A stretch of 34,805 nt of DNA from Paracoccaceae bacterium (GCA_011620265.1 WOZM01000292.1:1-34805); one strand, 5' to 3'. Positions 14,820-24,156 are shown, counted from the first letter of the stretch. The notes: generated by a model not told the origin, from the sequence alone. A program made the numbers and translations.

Positions 14820-15971
14820 ATGTTCGCACGCAAGACAGCCACCGTCGGCGGGATCGACCAGAAGGCCAAGGAGGCCTATTTCACCGCCTCGCAGGGCCAG
14901 CTCATCTGGGCGCGCTTCAAAGGCAACCGGACGGCGATGATCGCCGCCTGGGCGCTGGTGCTGATGATCCTGATGGGGCTCTTCGCGCCGTTCCTGTCGC
15001 CCTACGACCCGACCATCGCGGGACGTGACGAGAACTACGAGAACGGCGCCCCGCAGTTTCCGAAATTCAAGGACGAAAACGGCTTTTCCGCCCGCCCCTT
15101 CATCTACGCGACCGAACGCGAACGCTCGATCAAGACCAACTTCCGCTGGGTGGTGACCGAGAACCGCGACAAGCGGCTTTATGTGCGGTTCTTCGTCCGC
15201 GACTGGGACTACAAGCTTCTCGGCGTGATCCCGACCAACATCCACCTTTTCGGCGTGGACGAGGGCGGCAAGATCCACCTCTTCGGCACCGATGCGAGCG
15301 GCAAGGACATCTTCGGCCGGACGCTGCACGCGATCTGGACCTCGCTCGCCGTCGGCACGCTCGGCGTCTTCATCTCCTTCGTCCTCGCGCTCGTCATCGG
15401 CGGGGTGGCGGGCTATTTCGGCGGCTGGATCGATTCCGTCCTGCAGATGATCACCGATGCGATCCGGACCGTGCCCTCGATCCCGCTCTTCATGGCGCTC
15501 GCCGCCTTCATGCCCGATCACTGGTCGTCCGAGACGCGGTTCTTCTTCATCTCGATCATCCTCGGGCTGATCGGCTGGCCGACGCTCGCGCGACGCATAC
15601 GCACCCATCTCCTGACCGAACGCACGCAGGAATACGTGCTCGCGGCCGAGCTTTGCGGGGCGTCGTCAAGCCATATCATCCGCCGCCACCTGCTGCCCTC
15701 GTTCACGAGCTACATCATCGTCGACCTGATGATCTCGTTCCCCTACATGGTCCGGTCCGAGACGGCCTTGTCCTTCATCGGCCTCGGGCTGAAAGACCCG
15801 GTCAACTCGCTCGGCGCGCTGATGCAGAACGTCTCGAAGGCGGACGTGCTTCTGAACTATCAGTGGTATTTCATCCCCGTGATCTTCTTCGTGGCGCTGG
15901 TCCTCGCCTTCGTCTTCGTCGGCGACGGGCTCCGCGATGCCGCCGACCCCTACTCGGATACGAAGAAATGA
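14820..15971 (+). CDS. ABC transporter permease (DppC/OppC type) with enlarged periplasmic loop
   Basis: A 383-residue permease. A long hydrophilic N-terminus (1-35) precedes the first membrane segment (about 39-58). Then comes LSPYDPTIAGRDENYENG and a periplasmic insert of about 100 residues reaching HLFGTDASGKDIFGRTL (about 154-170), much longer than in ordinary DppC. Five further membrane segments follow. The EAA loop is near LAAELCGASSSHIIRRHLLP (about 276-295), and SFIGLGLKDP is the usual late motif. The C-terminus reads GDGLRDAADPYSD. It overlaps the next ATPase gene by 4 bp. The insert may contact the large binding protein (inference). Confidence 0.92.
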   Translation: MFARKTATVGGIDQKAKEAYFTASQGQLIWARFKGNRTAMIAAWALVLMILMGLFAPFLSPYDPTIAGRDENYENGAPQFPKFKDENGFSARPFIYATERERSIKTNFRWVVTENRDKRLYVRFFVRDWDYKLLGVIPTNIHLFGVDEGGKIHLFGTDASGKDIFGRTLHAIWTSLAVGTLGVFISFVLALVIGGVAGYFGGWIDSVLQMITDAIRTVPSIPLFMALAAFMPDHWSSETRFFFISIILGLIGWPTLARRIRTHLLTERTQEYVLAAELCGASSSHIIRRHLLPSFTSYIIVDLMISFPYMVRSETALSFIGLGLKDPVNSLGALMQNVSKADVLLNYQWYFIPVIFFVALVLAFVFVGDGLRDAADPYSDTKK

Positions 15972-16966
15972 GCGCCCTGATCGACGTCAGGAACCTGACC
16001 CTGAAGTTCCGCACCGACGAGGGCCTGATCACCGCGGTCGAGGATGTGAGCTTTTCCATCGACACGGGCGAGGTCATGGGCCTCGTCGGCGAAAGCGGCT
16101 CGGGCAAGTCGGTGACGGCGAAGGCGCTGATGCATCTCAATGCCAGGAACGCGGTCTACAGCCCCGAAAGCCGGATCACCCTGCATACCGAGACCGGCCC
16201 GGTCGACGTCCTGTCGCTGAAGACCGCGCGCGAGCTGAAGGTGGTGCGCGGCGGCGCGATCTCGATGATCTTCCAGGAACCGATGGCGAGCTTCGCGCCG
16301 GCCATCACCATCGGCAAGCAGATGGTGGAGCAGTTGCAGCTCCATTCCGACATGTCGAAGGCACGGGCGCGGGAGATCTCGGTCGAAATGCTCGACCGCG
16401 TCGGCATCTCCGACCCGGCGCGGCGGGTCGATCAGTATGCGTTCGAGCTGTCGGGCGGGATGCGGCAGCGGGCGATGATCGCGATGGCGCTTTCCACCAA
16501 GCCGAAGCTCCTCATTGCCGACGAGCCCACGACAGCGCTCGACGTGACGATCCAGGCGCAGGTCCTCGACCTGATGAAGGACCTCGTGAGCGAGTTTCAC
16601 ATGGGCATCGTCTTCATCACCCACGACCTCGGGGTGATCGCCCAGACCGCCGACAAGGTCAGCGTGATGTATCTCGGCCGGTTGATCGAGGAAGGTCCGG
16701 TGCGCGAGGTGATCCGCAATCCGAAGCACCCCTATACGCAAGGGCTGCTGGCGGCCCTGCCGAAGCTCGACGACCTCGAGGCGCCGCTGACCCCGGTCGC
16801 GGGCGACATCCCGTCGCCGCTGGAACGGCCGACGGGCTGCGTCTTTCACACCCGCTGCCCGAAGTTCCTCGGCGACATCTGCAAGACCGCCCTGCCCGAG
16901 GACGCGCGGACCGATCCGAGCCACCGGGTCGCCTGCCATATCCACAGCGCGGAGGTTCCGGCATGA
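15968..16966 (+). CDS. ABC transporter ATP-binding protein (DppD/OppD type)
   Basis: A 332-residue nucleotide-binding subunit. Walker A GESGSGKS is near residues 38-45, Q-loop [11 protein letters not shown] near 99-109, signature LSGGMRQR near 160-167, Walker [13 protein letters not shown] near 178-189, and the H-loop ITHD near 217-220. The C-terminal oligopeptide-transporter domain has the Cys pattern GCVFHTRCP...C...C (about 292 on) that is conserved in this family. Start is ATG 15968, which overlaps the permease stop (ATGA); a longer upstream frame lies within the permease gene. It overlaps the next ATPase by 4 bp, and the two presumably form a heterodimer. Confidence 0.94.
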   Translation: MSALIDVRNLTLKFRTDEGLITAVEDVSFSIDTGEVMGLVGESGSGKSVTAKALMHLNARNAVYSPESRITLHTETGPVDVLSLKTARELKVVRGGAISMIFQEPMASFAPAITIGKQMVEQLQLHSDMSKARAREISVEMLDRVGISDPARRVDQYAFELSGGMRQRAMIAMALSTKPKLLIADEPTTALDVTIQAQVLDLMKDLVSEFHMGIVFITHDLGVIAQTADKVSVMYLGRLIEEGPVREVIRNPKHPYTQGLLAALPKLDDLEAPLTPVAGDIPSPLERPTGCVFHTRCPKFLGDICKTALPEDARTDPSHRVACHIHSAEVPA

Positions 16967-17967
16967 GCGACGATTTCCTCATCTCCGCCCGCGACCTCTC
17001 GGTCGGGTTCAAGATCGGCTCCGGCCTCTTCGGAAAGTCGATCCTGAAGGCCGTCGATCATGTCGATCTCGATATCGAGAAGGGATCGTTCTTCGGCCTC
17101 GTCGGGGAAAGCGGCTCGGGCAAGACGACGCTCGGCCGGGCGCTCCTGAAGGCGGTGCCGATCACCGGCGGCAGCGCGCACTACCGCGACGGCGAGGTCG
17201 ATTACGACCTGACGACCCTGTCGGGTGCGGCACTGAAGGACTACCGCAAGCGGGCACAGCTGATCTTCCAGGACCCCTATGCGGCGCTCAGCCCGCGCAT
17301 GACCGTGCGCGACATCATCGCGGAACCCTTGGAGGTCATGGGCCTGACCAGAACGCGCGAGGAGACCGACGCACGGGTGCGCGAGATCGCGGCGAAATGC
17401 CGGCTCAACCTCGAACATCTCCGGCGCTTCCCGCATGCCTTCTCCGGCGGCCAGCGGCAGCGGATCTCGATCGCGCGGGCGCTTGTGTCCGGCCCGCAAT
17501 TCATCGTCGCGGATGAAAGCGTGGCCGCGCTCGACGTGTCGATCCAGGCCGACGTGCTGAACCTTCTCAAGCAGATCCAGCGCGACATGGGGCTGACCTT
17601 CCTCTTCATCAGCCATGACCTCTCGGTCGTCGCCCATACCTGCGACCATGTCGCGGTGATGTATCTCGGCCGGCTGGTGGAATCGGCGCCGACCCGGACG
17701 CTTTTCGCGGCCCCGCGCCATCCCTATACCCGGGCGCTCTTCTCGGCGATCCCCTCGCTCGATCCCGATGACCGCGGCCGGGCGCAGAAGCTGATCGGCG
17801 AGATCCCCTCGCCGACGAACCAGCCCTCGGGCTGCAAGTTCCACACCCGCTGCCCCTACGCCATCGACCGCTGCAAGGCCGAGGAGCCGGTGCTGGAACA
17901 TCCCGGCGACGGCCACGAGGTCGCCTGCCACCGCTGGCGCGAGCTTCTGGACGAACAGGCGGCGTGA
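16963..17967 (+). CDS. ABC transporter ATP-binding protein (DppF/OppF type)
   Basis: A 334-residue nucleotide-binding subunit and last gene of the operon. Walker A GESGSGKT is near residues 47-54, Q-loop IFQDPYAALSPRM near 105-117, signature FSGGQRQR near 161-168, H-loop ISHD near 219-222. The Walker B region reads FIVADESVAALD, with Ser in the place of the usual Pro in DEP; catalytic Asp and Glu are kept. The C-terminal domain has the GCKFHTRCP...C...C Cys pattern. It converges on the GntR gene with only 4 bp between the two stop codons and no terminator in that gap. Confidence 0.94.
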   Translation: MSDDFLISARDLSVGFKIGSGLFGKSILKAVDHVDLDIEKGSFFGLVGESGSGKTTLGRALLKAVPITGGSAHYRDGEVDYDLTTLSGAALKDYRKRAQLIFQDPYAALSPRMTVRDIIAEPLEVMGLTRTREETDARVREIAAKCRLNLEHLRRFPHAFSGGQRQRISIARALVSGPQFIVADESVAALDVSIQADVLNLLKQIQRDMGLTFLFISHDLSVVAHTCDHVAVMYLGRLVESAPTRTLFAAPRHPYTRALFSAIPSLDPDDRGRAQKLIGEIPSPTNQPSGCKFHTRCPYAIDRCKAEEPVLEHPGDGHEVACHRWRELLDEQAA

Positions 17968-17971
17968 GCGG

Positions 17972-18748
17972 TCAGATGATCCCGGGTTCGGAGAGGAAGC
18001 GCTGGGTGACGGCCGCTTCCTGAAGCCCCATCAGCCGGTGGGCGTTCTTCATGTGCCCCCGCAGCACCTCGCGCGCGGCATCGCCGTCGCCGGCGCGCAA
18101 GGCCGCGACGAGGCGGGACTGGTAGTCCATGCCGCTCTTCCAGAGCTCCGGGTTGGGCGGCGCGTAGAGCTGCCGCGACACGGTGATCTCGCTCAGCATG
18201 TTGGCGATGAAGCGGATGAGGAACCGCAGGAGCGGATTGCCCGACATCTCGGCCAGCACCGCGTGGAAGCGCAGGGACGCGATATGCTGGGCGCGCTCCT
18301 CCTCCGCCGTGCGGGCGGGTTCGGCGTAATCCGCCATCACCGCCTCCAGCGCGGAAAGCTGTGCTTCGCTCAGCCGGCCGGCAAGGCTCGCGGCCAGTTC
18401 CGGCTCCAGCGCCTCGCGGATCTGGTAGATGTCGTCGATGGAAAGCTGCTGGAAATAGAAGTAGTTGCCAAGCAGGGCCGCGGCGCGTTCCTCCGACACC
18501 GGATGGATGAAGACCCCGCCCCCCGGCCCGGTCCGCGACCTCACCAGCCCTTGCGCCTCGAGGATGCGGATCGCCTCGCGGATCGTGCCCTTGGCCATGC
18601 CGAAGCGGTCGATCATCTCGGCCTCGGACGGCAGCCGGTCGCCCGGCTGGCAGCCTTCGGCCATGACCCAGTCCTTGATCGCCTCCGCCACCTGCTGCGG
18701 ACGCGACAGGCGGGGTTCAGGCCGGGATGGGGTTGTGGCAGGCGGCAA
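17972..18748 (-). CDS. GntR-family regulator with FCD domain
   Basis: A 258-residue regulator: winged-helix DNA-binding domain at about residues 15-85 (PQQVAEAIKDWVMAEG, RLPSEAEMIDRFGMAKGTIREAIRILEAQGLV) and a helical FCD effector domain from about 100 on, with LRFHAVLAEMSGNPLLRF as its typical motif. FCD proteins sense small organic acids or similar ligands, often through a metal. I place the start at TTG 18748 because AAGGAG lies 6 nt upstream and no ATG or GTG with a good site precedes the domain; the start lies 32 bp inside the ATPase gene. It is the last gene of the minus-strand importer operon and probably regulates it through the palindromes at 24195-24234. Confidence 0.85.
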   Translation of the reverse strand: MPPATTPSRPEPRLSRPQQVAEAIKDWVMAEGCQPGDRLPSEAEMIDRFGMAKGTIREAIRILEAQGLVRSRTGPGGGVFIHPVSEERAAALLGNYFYFQQLSIDDIYQIREALEPELAASLAGRLSEAQLSALEAVMADYAEPARTAEEERAQHIASLRFHAVLAEMSGNPLLRFLIRFIANMLSEITVSRQLYAPPNPELWKSGMDYQSRLVAALRAGDGDAAREVLRGHMKNAHRLMGLQEAAVTQRFLSEPGII

Positions 18749-19670
18749 ACTGGTCTCCTTCGATCCGCTCGAGGACGGGGCTTTCCCGCCGGCAAAGCTC
18801 CGTTGCCCGCGGGCAGCGCCCGGCAAAGGCGCAGCCCGGCGGCGGGTTCAGGGGGTCGGGCAACTCGCCCTCCGCTGCGCCGCCGAGAGGGCGGCCCACG
18901 ACCGGGGCGCTGTCGGCCAGAAGCCTGGTATAGGGATGGCGCGGCGCTGCAAAGACCTTTTCGGCGGGCCCGCTTTCCACCACCGCGCCGAAGTAGAGCA
19001 CCGCGATCCGGTCGCTGACCGCCTCCACCACCGCGAGATCGTGGCTGATGAAGAGATAGGTCAGGTCCAGCTCCGCCTTGAGGTCGGAAAGCAGGTTCAG
19101 CACCTGCGCCTGCACCGAGACGTCGAGGGCCGAGACCGGCTCGTCGAGGATGAGGATGCGGGGGCTTGCCGCGAGCGCCCGGGCGATGCCGATCCGCTGC
19201 GCCTGCCCGCCGGAAAACTCGTGCGGATAGCGGTCGAGGAATTCGGGGCGCAGGCTGACCCAGTCGAAGATCTCGGCGATCCGGGCGGCGCGCGCGGCCT
19301 TGCCCATGCCGTGAAGCCGGATCAGCGGCACATCCAGGATCTGGCGGACGGTCTTGCGCGGATTGAGGCTCGAGACCGGGTCCTGGAAGACATACTGGAT
19401 GAGCCGCCCGAACGCCGCCGGATCGGCGCGGTCGAGCGCCCTGCCCTCGATCTCGATCCGCCCCGATGTCGGCGGCAGAAGACCCACGAGCATCCGCGCG
19501 AGCGTGGACTTGCCGCAGCCGCTCTCGCCGACGATCCCCAGCGTCTCGCCCTGCGGGACCGCGAGCGTGGTCGGCCGGACCGCGTGGACGAGCGCCTTCG
19601 GCGGACCGAAAAGCGGCTTGCCCACCGGGAAGGTCTTGGCGAGGCCGTCGGTCTTCAGCGCCAGCGTCAT
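18717..19670 (-). CDS. ABC transporter ATP-binding protein (DppF/OppF type)
   Basis: A 317-residue ATPase subunit. Walker A GESGCGKST is near residues 49-57, Q-loop VFQDPVSSLNPRKT near 94-107, signature FSGGQAQR near 151-158, Walker B ILILDEPVSALD near 169-180, H-loop ISHD near 209-212. The oligo-HPY C-terminal domain has the GCAFAGRCP...C...C Cys motif. ATG 19670 overlaps the stop of the upstream permease-ATPase fusion by 4 bp; the longer upstream frame is out of context. It pairs with the ATPase half of that fusion to energise the second family-5 importer. The regulator gene begins within its last 11 codons. Confidence 0.94.
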   Translation of the reverse strand: MTLALKTDGLAKTFPVGKPLFGPPKALVHAVRPTTLAVPQGETLGIVGESGCGKSTLARMLVGLLPPTSGRIEIEGRALDRADPAAFGRLIQYVFQDPVSSLNPRKTVRQILDVPLIRLHGMGKAARAARIAEIFDWVSLRPEFLDRYPHEFSGGQAQRIGIARALAASPRILILDEPVSALDVSVQAQVLNLLSDLKAELDLTYLFISHDLAVVEAVSDRIAVLYFGAVVESGPAEKVFAAPRHPYTRLLADSAPVVGRPLGGAAEGELPDPLNPPPGCAFAGRCPRATELCRRESPVLERIEGDQFAACHNPIPA

Positions 19671-21529
19671 GCGATGACCTCCGGTTTCAGGCAGCGCAGC
19701 TTGCGCCCGGTGCCGGCGAGCGCGATCTCCCCCGCCCGGCACGCCGCGTCGGCCTTCGCGCAGCGCGGGGCGAAGGCGCAGCCCGCAGGGAGCGCATCGA
19801 CCGCCGGCGGCAGGCCGGGGATCGCCTCGAGCCGCCGCCGCCCGCCGCCAAGCTCGGGCACGCAGGCGATGAGCCGCTTCGTATAGGGATGGGCGGGGGC
19901 GGAGAGCACCTCTTGCGTCCGCCCCTCCTCGACGATCCGGCCGGCATACATCACCGCCACGCGGTCGCAGAGCTGGCCGACGACGCCGAAATCATGGGTG
20001 ATGAAGAGGATCGCGAGCCCCCGTTTCCGGCGCAGATCGTCGAGGAGCGACAGGATCTGCGCCTGCACCGTCACGTCGAGCGCGGTTGTCGGCTCGTCCG
20101 CGATGATGATCTCCGGCTCGTTCGCGAGCGCCATCGCGATGCCGACCCGCTGGCGCATCCCGCCCGAAAGCTCATGCGGGAACGCCCGCGCCCGCGCCTC
20201 GGCATTGGGAATACGCACGTCAGCCAGAAGCTTCACCGCCCGCGCCCCCGCCTCCGCGCGGCTCACGGGATGGTGCACCCGGATCGCCTCGGCGAGCTGG
20301 TCGCCGACCCGGTAGAGCGGATGCAGCGTGGCGAGCGGATCCTGGAAGATATAGGCCACCCGGTCGCCGCGCAGCGATCTGAGCCGCCCGTAGGGCGCGC
20401 CGATCAGGTCCTCGCCCTCGAGCCGCACCGCGCCGCCGGTGATGACCCCCGGGGGCGAGGCGACAAGGCCCATGACCGACAAGGCCGTCACCGACTTGCC
20501 CGACCCGCTCTCGCCGATCAGCCCGACGCATTCGCCGGGCGCGAGCGACAGCGACACCCCGCCCACCGCCTTGTAGCGGCGCGGGCCGACGCGGAACTCC
20601 GTCCTGAGGTCCTCGATGCTCAGCAGCCCCGCGCCTTTCGGTTCCGGCACCCCGGCCCGATCCACCAGCGTCGCCGCCATCGGCCGCGACAGCGCGCCCG
20701 AGCGCAGGCGCGGATCGAGCGCATCGCGCACCCCGTCGCCGAGAAGGTTGATCGACATGACGATGAGAAGGATCATCACGCCAGGCACCACCGAGGTATG
20801 CGGCGCGGTGATCAGCGCCGCCCGCGCCTCGCCGAGCATGGAGCCGAGATCGGCCTGCGGCGGCTGGGAGCCGAGTCCGAGGAACGACAGGCCCGCCGTC
20901 TCGAGGATCATCCAGCCGATGGTCGTGGACATGGCGACGACGACGACCGGCAGCACGTTCGGCACGATCTCGGAGATCAGGATGCGGCCATGCCCCATCC
21001 CTGCAAGCCGCGCGGCATCGACGAATTCCTTGTGCGCGATGCCGACCGTGATGCCGCGGATGTTCCGGGCGAAGAACGGCACGTTGACGGCAGCCACCGC
21101 GATGAGCGCGTTCATCAGCCCCGGCCCCAATGCCGCGACGATGGCGAGCGCGAGGAGGATGTAGGGAAAGGCCATCAGCATGTCGACGCCGCGCATGACC
21201 ACATTGTCGATGCTCCCGCCGAAATAGCCCGCGACCACACCGATCGCCGCCCCGATGGAGCCGGCCAGAACCGCCGCCGCGACGCCGACCGCCAGCGACA
21301 GCCGCGTCCCCCAGACGAGCCGCGACAGGAGGTCCCGGCCAAGATGGTCGGTGCCGAGAAGGGGCCCGCCACCGAGCGGCCGCAGGAAGCGGTCGCCGGT
21401 GCTGGTCACATCCGGATCGGCAAGCGGCAGGAGCGGCGCGAGCAGAACCACGAGGACGACGAAGGCCAGCACCGCCGCGCCGAAGACCGCCAGCCGGTTG
21501 CGGGCAAGAAGCGTGAGGAAGAGCCTCAT
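19667..21529 (-). CDS. Fused ABC permease and ATP-binding protein (DppC-DppD type)
   Basis: A 620-residue single polypeptide joining two importer parts. The permease half (about 1-290) has the first membrane segment at 14-38, LGTDHLGRDLLSRLVWG near 68-84, an EAA loop at AARLAGMGHGRILISEIVPN and LSFLGLGSQPPQADLG. A Pro/Ala-containing linker (about 290-305) leads to the ATPase half with Walker A GESGSGKS (about 343-350), Q-loop IFQDPLATLHPLYR, signature LSGGMRQR, Walker [13 protein letters not shown] and ITHD, ending with the Cys-rich oligo-HPY domain. Such fusions are a known naturally occurring type. Start at 21529 overlaps the upstream permease stop by 4 bp. No stop or frame change occurs at the junction, so it is not an assembly artefact. 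Confidence 0.93.
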   Translation of the reverse strand: MRLFLTLLARNRLAVFGAAVLAFVVLVVLLAPLLPLADPDVTSTGDRFLRPLGGGPLLGTDHLGRDLLSRLVWGTRLSLAVGVAAAVLAGSIGAAIGVVAGYFGGSIDNVVMRGVDMLMAFPYILLALAIVAALGPGLMNALIAVAAVNVPFFARNIRGITVGIAHKEFVDAARLAGMGHGRILISEIVPNVLPVVVVAMSTTIGWMILETAGLSFLGLGSQPPQADLGSMLGEARAALITAPHTSVVPGVMILLIVMSINLLGDGVRDALDPRLRSGALSRPMAATLVDRAGVPEPKGAGLLSIEDLRTEFRVGPRRYKAVGGVSLSLAPGECVGLIGESGSGKSVTALSVMGLVASPPGVITGGAVRLEGEDLIGAPYGRLRSLRGDRVAYIFQDPLATLHPLYRVGDQLAEAIRVHHPVSRAEAGARAVKLLADVRIPNAEARARAFPHELSGGMRQRVGIAMALANEPEIIIADEPTTALDVTVQAQILSLLDDLRRKRGLAILFITHDFGVVGQLCDRVAVMYAGRIVEEGRTQEVLSAPAHPYTKRLIACVPELGGGRRRLEAIPGLPPAVDALPAGCAFAPRCAKADAACRAGEIALAGTGRKLRCLKPEVIA

Positions 21530-22473
21530 GTCCGGATCCTCGGATCGAGAAGGCTTTGCGCCACGTCGACGAGGATGTTGAAGACCACGTAGCAGCCCGC
21601 GACGAAGACGACGCCCCCCTGCACCAGCAGGATGTCGCGCTTGAGGATCGCATCGACCAGCATCCGGCCGATGCCGGGCCACTGGAAGACCATCTCGATA
21701 TAGACCGCGCCGGACAGGACGAATCCGGCCTGGATGCCGAGAACCGGGATCACCGAGACCATCGCCGCGCGCAAGGCATGGCCCCAGATCACCCGCCCCT
21801 CGCCCACGCCCTTGGCGCGCGCGGTGCGGATGAAATCCTGCCGGAGCACCTCGAGCATCGCCGCCCGGGTGAGCCGGGCGATGACGCCCGTCGCCACGAC
21901 GGAAAGCGCCAGCGCCGGCATCGCGAGATGGCGCAGGAGGTCCTTCAGATCGCCGCCGCCATAGATCTCGTACATGCCAGAGACCGGCAACCAGCGCAGC
22001 CTGACCGCGAAGAGAAGGATCATCATCATTCCGAGAAAGAAGGACGGCACCGAGATGCCGAGGATCACCGCCACGGTGATCGCCTTGTCCGCCCAACCGT
22101 ATTGCCGCGCCGCCGAAACCACACCCGCCGCGATGCCCGTCACCGCGCAGAGGACAAAGGCCGCCCCGGCAAGCACCAGCGTCGCGGAAAACCGCTCCAG
22201 CACCTCGTCGAGGACCGGCCGGTTCAGCGCGAAGGACCGCCCGAGATCGCCCTGCGCCAGGTTGCCGAGCCAGATGAAATACTGGCTGACGAGCGGCCGG
22301 TCGAGGCCCAGTTCACGGTTCAGCCGCTCCACGTTCTCCGGCGTCGCGTAACTCCCGAGGATCGCCGTCGCCGGATCGCCGGGAATGAGCGCCATGATCG
22401 TGAAGACGATCACGGTGATGCCCACAAGCACCGGAACCGCCGAGACCAGGCGTTTGACGATATAGCCGCCCAT
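21526..22473 (-). CDS. ABC transporter permease (DppB type)
   Basis: A 315-residue permease with the canonical start MGGYIVKRLVSAVPVLVGI, first membrane segment at about 9-30, then MALIPGDPATAILG and LGLDRPLVSQYFIWLGNLAQGDLG-like periplasmic features. Five more membrane segments lie between about 95 and 305. The EAA-type loop is TARAKGVGEGRVIWGHALRA (about 217-236), and FQWPGIGRMLVDAI is the usual late motif. It ends AQSLLDPRIRT. It is followed, with a 4-bp overlap, by the permease-ATPase fusion, its partner in the channel. The 105-bp gap before it holds a stem-loop. Confidence 0.94.
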   Translation of the reverse strand: MGGYIVKRLVSAVPVLVGITVIVFTIMALIPGDPATAILGSYATPENVERLNRELGLDRPLVSQYFIWLGNLAQGDLGRSFALNRPVLDEVLERFSATLVLAGAAFVLCAVTGIAAGVVSAARQYGWADKAITVAVILGISVPSFFLGMMMILLFAVRLRWLPVSGMYEIYGGGDLKDLLRHLAMPALALSVVATGVIARLTRAAMLEVLRQDFIRTARAKGVGEGRVIWGHALRAAMVSVIPVLGIQAGFVLSGAVYIEMVFQWPGIGRMLVDAILKRDILLVQGGVVFVAGCYVVFNILVDVAQSLLDPRIRT

Positions 22474-22542
22474 GCCGTCCCCTTCGCTTCATCTTGCGAC
22501 AAATATCCCCGCCGGAGGCATCCGACCTCAAGGCGAAAGGAA

Positions 22543-22570
22543 GGCCCGGGCGATGCGATCCGCCCGGGCC
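22543..22570 (-). promoter_or_regulatory. Perfect G+C-rich stem-loop after the second family-5 binding-protein gene
   Basis: On the minus strand, GGCCCGGGCG and CGCCCGGGCC form a perfect 10-bp stem with an 8-nt loop, 8 bp after the binding-protein stop and about 70 bp before the permease start. It is followed by TTCCTTT, a weak U-rich tract, so it could act as a partial terminator or as an mRNA 3'-end stabiliser. Either would raise binding-protein level above the membrane parts. Confidence 0.6.
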
Positions 22571-22578
22571 CCCGCGCG

Positions 22579-24156
22579 TCAGTTCTTCGCGACGTTCTTC
22601 AGGAGAAGAAAGAAGGAAGGCTCCAGCGCGAACCCCTGAACCGCTGCACTCGTCACCGCATTCTGCTTCCAGTTCGCGACGAAGACCCAGGGCGCGTCGT
22701 CGTGGACGATCACCTGCATCTCCTTGTAGAGCCGGGCACGTTCGGACTGATCCGTCGAGACCCGCGCCGCCTCCAGAAGCTCATCGACCTTGGGGTTGGA
22801 ATAGTAGCCCGAGTTGAAGCCGCCCTTGTCGGGCCAGGCATCGGTCCGGAGTGCCAGGAACGGCAGCGTGTCGGGATCGTTGGTCATCCACGCCATCTCG
22901 GCCATGTCGGCCTTGCCTTCAAGTCCGGGGTTCACGTTGCCAAGGAAGGTGTTCCACTCGTAGGTCTCGATCTTCACGTTCAGCCCCACGGCGGCGAGGT
23001 CGGCCTGGATCGCCGTGCCCATCGCCACGGGATCGAGCATGCCCGACCCGCCCTCGGTCACGTAGAAGGTCAGCTCCGCGCCTTCCGCCCCGGCCTCGGC
23101 CAGGAGCGCCCTGGCCTTTTCGGGATCGTAGGGATAGGGCTCGAGCGCCTCGTTGTAGGCCCAGGCGAAGGCGGGCGGCGTCGGGCCGGCGGCGACCTCG
23201 GCGGTGCCCTCGAGGACATCGTTGACCAGCGCCTCCTTGTTGATCGCGTAGTTCGCGGCCTGCCGCACCCGCTTGTCGGCGAAGGGGCCTTCCTTGGCGT
23301 TCAGGATCAGGAACCAGACATGGGGGCCGGCCTGCTCCGCGACCTTGAAGGCATCGCCCTGGAACTGCGACAGGGCCGTCGGCGGCACCTCGACCATCAT
23401 GTCGATGCCGCCCGCCAGCATTTCGGCCACGCGGGTATTGGCATCGGTGATGGGGCGGTAGATCACCGCGTCCGAGGCCGCCTCGCCGTCCCAGTAGCCG
23501 GGGTTCCTCTCGACCACCACCGCCTCGTTCGCGCGCCACTCGGCAAACCTGAAGGGGCCGGTGCCCGAGGGGTGGCGGCCGAATTCCTTGCCGTGCTCCA
23601 TCACCGCGGCGGGCGAGACGATGAGGCCGGTCGGATAGGCGAGGTTCGAGAGGAACGGCGCATAGGGCTCGTTCAGGGTGAACCTGACCGTCTTCGCGTC
23701 CACCGCCTCGACCGACTGGACCGCCGAGAAGAAGAACGACAGCGGGAAGGGGCCGGTGTCGTGATAGGGGTGATCGTCCTTCAGCATCCGGTCGAAGTTG
23801 AACACCACCGCCTCGGCATCGAAGGCGCTGCCGTCATGGAAGCTCACGCCCTCGCGCAGCGTGAAGGTGTAGGCGGTGCCGTCCGCGCTGATCTCCCAGC
23901 CGGTCGCGAGCGCCGGCTCCACTTCCAGCGTGCCGGCCTTGTAGCGCACCAGCCCGTCATAGACGTTCATCAGGATGCGGAAATCGTTGACCGCCGTCAC
24001 CGCATGCGGGTCGAGCGATTGCGGTTCTGCGATCTGGCCGACGACGAGGACCCCCGGCGGCGTCTCGGCCAGTGCCGGCACGGTCAGCGACGAGGTCGCC
24101 AGAAGTGCTGCGGTCAGGAGGCCGAAGCCCCGACGGGAAAGCGTGGTGAATGGCAT
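22579..24156 (-). CDS. ABC transporter substrate-binding protein, family 5
   Basis: A 525-residue periplasmic binding protein. Residues 1-30 form a signal with a twin-arginine pair (SRRGFGLL at 7-14) and cleavage after PALA; Sec or Tat export is possible. The PQSLDPHAVTAVNDF start, LATGWEISADGTAYTFTLREG and FHDGSAFDAEAVVFNFDR stretches are the family-5 signature. VRQAANYAINKEAL marks the second lobe. Length is normal for dipeptide- or glutathione-type binding proteins. Start at 24156 was preferred over an upstream Met at 24201 because the signal begins here and AGGGGG precedes it. First gene of the second importer operon; substrate unknown. Confidence 0.93.
   Translation of the reverse strand: MPFTTLSRRGFGLLTAALLATSSLTVPALAETPPGVLVVGQIAEPQSLDPHAVTAVNDFRILMNVYDGLVRYKAGTLEVEPALATGWEISADGTAYTFTLREGVSFHDGSAFDAEAVVFNFDRMLKDDHPYHDTGPFPLSFFFSAVQSVEAVDAKTVRFTLNEPYAPFLSNLAYPTGLIVSPAAVMEHGKEFGRHPSGTGPFRFAEWRANEAVVVERNPGYWDGEAASDAVIYRPITDANTRVAEMLAGGIDMMVEVPPTALSQFQGDAFKVAEQAGPHVWFLILNAKEGPFADKRVRQAANYAINKEALVNDVLEGTAEVAAGPTPPAFAWAYNEALEPYPYDPEKARALLAEAGAEGAELTFYVTEGGSGMLDPVAMGTAIQADLAAVGLNVKIETYEWNTFLGNVNPGLEGKADMAEMAWMTNDPDTLPFLALRTDAWPDKGGFNSGYYSNPKVDELLEAARVSTDQSERARLYKEMQVIVHDDAPWVFVANWKQNAVTSAAVQGFALEPSFFLLLKNVAKN

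Noticed and set aside
19667-21529. Permease-ATPase fusion as an assembly error
   Set aside because: The frame is continuous through a plausible linker, both halves are complete, and this fusion type is known among family-5 importers.
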